NCBI GenBank assembly: GCA_900769075.1
Contig: CAAGFE010000013.1
Span: 1 to 64,000, forward strand
DNA from: Clostridia bacterium
GTDB taxonomy: Bacteria > Bacillota > Clostridia > Christensenellales > Aristaeellaceae
Length of the DNA: 64,000 nucleotides
Direction: 5' to 3'
Below, in pieces: positions 62,377 through 64,000 of this stretch. The notes beneath the pieces were generated by a model, which was given only the letters and a program-made list of their open reading frames with translations, did no database searches and was not told the DNA's origin. Within the stretch, counting starts at the first letter, position 1. Each line of letters opens with the position of its first letter. The translations under genes and the position numbers were made by a program.

Positions 62377-63162
62377 TTACTTGGTGATGACCAGCGTATC
62401 GCGCAGCTTATCGTAGACCATGTTCTTGTAGTCCGTCCACTGGGCCTGGGGCGCCTTGAGGTGGATGGTGTACAGCACGCGATCCACGCAGACCGCATGA
62501 ATGCGGCCCGCCACCTTGGTGCCATCCTCCAGCGTGCCGGTGTAGTTGGCGTAGACGCCGTTCTTGCCCAGCAGGGTGCGGGTATCCGTCTGGGAGGGAT
62601 TGTAGGCCTCAAAGCCCACGTTGCCGATGGAATCCAGCATGCCGCGGACAACGGTCTTGAGGTTGTCGATGGAGTAGTCGCTGGTCACCTTGTCCGCCCG
62701 GAGGATCAGCGTCGCCGGGTAGTCAATGCGGGCATCGGGATTCTGGATGATGAATGTATCGGAGGCCGTGTCATCCTTCAGCCAGCCGGCGGGGCCCTCG
62801 AAGGACAGGCCCAGCTTCACCGCATCGTAGGTGGTATAGGTCACGCTCAGCTTGGGCACAGCGGTAGGCGTGGGCTTGTCGATGGGGTCAACCACCACGG
62901 GCGTCGCACCGGCATACTGGCTGCGCACGGTGGGCGCAGGAGTCGGGGTCGGCACCACCTGCGTGGGCAGCGCTTCGGCCCAGCCATCCCCGTAATCGTC
63001 CTCCTCCGCCAGGGGATCCTCCCCGGTGGTCGATGGCCGCTGGGCCGTCTGGGTGCCGTTGTTGGAGCTGATCACGTCGTACTTCTTGTTGTCGCTGGAG
63101 CAGCCGGCCAGCAGCGCCGCGCACAGAAGCAGCATCAGAGCAAGCATCAACCGTTTCTTCAT
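62377..63162 (-). CDS. Lipoprotein of unknown function
   Basis: This 261-residue protein has a type II signal peptide with lipobox LLAGC (Cys about 21), then a low-complexity linker rich in Thr, Pro and acidic residues (about 22-105, PTQVVPTPTPAPTV), and a C-terminal globular domain (about 108-261: YDAVKLGLSFEGPAGWLKDD) that resembles PsbP-like/DUF folds of Firmicute lipoproteins. It is anchored outside the cell. GGAGGTAAGAACC precedes the ATG. Neighbouring yhaM is on the same strand upstream. Confidence 0.8.
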   Translation of the reverse strand: MKKRLMLALMLLLCAALLAGCSSDNKKYDVISSNNGTQTAQRPSTTGEDPLAEEDDYGDGWAEALPTQVVPTPTPAPTVRSQYAGATPVVVDPIDKPTPTAVPKLSVTYTTYDAVKLGLSFEGPAGWLKDDTASDTFIIQNPDARIDYPATLILRADKVTSDYSIDNLKTVVRGMLDSIGNVGFEAYNPSQTDTRTLLGKNGVYANYTGTLEDGTKVAGRIHAVCVDRVLYTIHLKAPQAQWTDYKNMVYDKLRDTLVITK

Positions 63163-63257
63163 GGTTCTTACCTCCTAAATCAGGAATCTGCCTATACAAC
63201 GATCCTGCAGCATGTTTTCACGCATGGATCGGAAGAATCAGCGAACATGTGCCGCGC

Positions 63258-64000
63258 TCATTCCGCATCGTCCTCGTAATGGGGATGGTACAGGCGGCGG
63301 TCGAGGCTCCAGATCTTCTCGGAGAAGGCACCGGCGGGCACCCGGGCCATGATGCCCTCCATCTCGTTCATGCGGGCGTCCAGGGTGTCGATCCAGTTGA
63401 GCACCTCGGCCTCGGGGAACATCGGGGGCTTGGGGCTGCCGTATTCCGGGACGCCGTGGTGGCTGATGATCATATGCTCCAGCAGGGCCACGATTTCCCC
63501 GGACACGCCGACATTCTTCGCCGCTTCCGCCAGCCTTGCCACGCCCATCACCAGGTGACCGAGCAGCAGTCCCTCGCGGGTATAGTCGGTCACGTTGCCA
63601 AGCTCGTCGCTCTTCATTTCGGTGATCTTGGACAGGTCATGGAGGATCACGCCGGCCCGCAGGAGATCGCCGTGGAGGAAGGGGTACGCCTCGATGATGT
63701 GCTCGGCGGTGTTGAGCATGGAGCAGGTGTGGTGGAGCAGCCCCGTGCGCTCCGCATGGTGGAGGCGCTGGGCCGCCGGGAACCATTCCAGCTCATCGCC
63801 CGCCAGGCGGAGCATCTCGCGGACGATCTTCTTCAGATCCTCCGACGCGAAGTTCTCGATGGTGTATTCGATCCGGGCGCGGTAGGCGTCGGGGGATTCC
63901 GGCGCGCAGGGCACGAGCTTCGAGAGATCCACCCCGTCCGCCTCCACCGCCATGCGCATCTTCTCGATGCGCAGCTGCTTGCGCCCGTTGTATTCCTGCA
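63258..64000 (-). CDS. yhaM: YhaM-type 3'-5' exoribonuclease, 5' end missing
   Basis: The 3' part of a gene that continues past the window edge; the in-frame upstream residues QEYNGRKQLRIEK belong to the N-terminal OB-fold domain. The visible part is an HD phosphohydrolase domain with RTGLLHHTCSMLNTAEHI, ILHDLSKITEM, LLGHLVMGVARL and LEHMIISHHG, whose His and Asp residues bind two metals. YhaM degrades short RNA and single-stranded DNA from the 3' end. Confidence 0.9.
   Translation of the reverse strand, partial: QEYNGRKQLRIEKMRMAVEADGVDLSKLVPCAPESPDAYRARIEYTIENFASEDLKKIVREMLRLAGDELEWFPAAQRLHHAERTGLLHHTCSMLNTAEHIIEAYPFLHGDLLRAGVILHDLSKITEMKSDELGNVTDYTREGLLLGHLVMGVARLAEAAKNVGVSGEIVALLEHMIISHHGVPEYGSPKPPMFPEAEVLNWIDTLDARMNEMEGIMARVPAGAFSEKIWSLDRRLYHPHYEDDAE

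Overview
The window reads as one contiguous chromosome segment from a GC-rich Clostridia-type Firmicute, probably a gut or rumen commensal. Pointers are the zinc-ribbon S14 (type Z), a KOW-domain gene between map and infA, a linked DegV-plsX-acpP set, ParA/ParB of the Soj/Spo0J type, WalJ, YhaM and YkpA/YdiF-type ABC-F proteins, strong GGAGG ribosome binding sites and TTGnnn-17-TAnnAT promoters. GH42 and GH9 enzymes fit a plant-fibre or host-glycan diet. Genus cannot be fixed from this window. I see no rRNA, tRNA, CRISPR array, prophage or transposase gene.

Layout. 1-2.9 kb: a hairpin-rich repeat at the left edge, a GH42 beta-galactosidase and a frameshifted XRE/GyrI-like regulator. 3-7 kb: comEC and a YkpA/YbiT-type ABC-F ATPase whose second ATP site looks dead. 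7.2-11.3 kb (+): a PflX-like radical SAM protein, DegV, plsX, acpP and rnc, a fatty-acid/phospholipid block ending in RNase III. 11.5-24.3 kb (-): the S10-spc ribosomal protein supercluster from rpsJ to secY, then adk, map, a KOW protein, infA and rpmJ; it stops at rpmJ, so rpsM-rpsK-rpsD-rpoA-rplQ lie elsewhere. 24.9-34.1 kb (-): a long unit led by parA-parB, followed by a phosphoglycosyl transferase, a split transketolase, an unknown secreted protein, a LicD-type transferase, walJ, a CPBP protease and an ABC-F ATPase. 34.3-38.5 kb (-): a secreted CotH-kinase/lamin-tail protein, a GNAT acetyltransferase and a GH9 enzyme. 38.7-44.8 kb (+): Ktr/Trk potassium uptake with KdpD-KdpE but no KdpFABC. 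45-48.2 kb (-): a secreted tyrosine phosphatase and a C69 peptidase.

48.4-53.3 kb (-) holds the most interesting protein system: a tightly coupled five-gene operon with its own promoter, encoding a circularly permuted ATP-grasp enzyme, an alpha-E protein, a transglutaminase-like protein and two aspartoacylase/succinylglutamate-desuccinylase-like proteins, the second of which has lost its zinc ligands. It looks like a peptide-bond-forming and peptide- or acyl-trimming pathway of unknown product. Divergent from it is a 1414-residue CoA-dehydratase activase-like iron-sulfur protein (53.7-57.9 kb). The right end carries pfkA, a HAD phosphatase, a ProX-like deacylase, small membrane and zinc-ribbon genes, a C_GCAxxG_C_C protein, a lipoprotein and the 3' part of yhaM.

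The most unusual non-coding signal is a family of structured repeats (1-117, 44845-45023 and, reversed, 60521-60753). Each has several perfect hairpins whose stems differ in sequence but keep pairing, around a shared ATACGAAT...AGTCAGAGGGCC core. The two complete copies lie between convergent genes and are flanked by locus-specific direct repeats of 33 and 27 bp that are themselves terminator-like hairpins. This suggests an element that inserts at terminators and duplicates the stem-loop.
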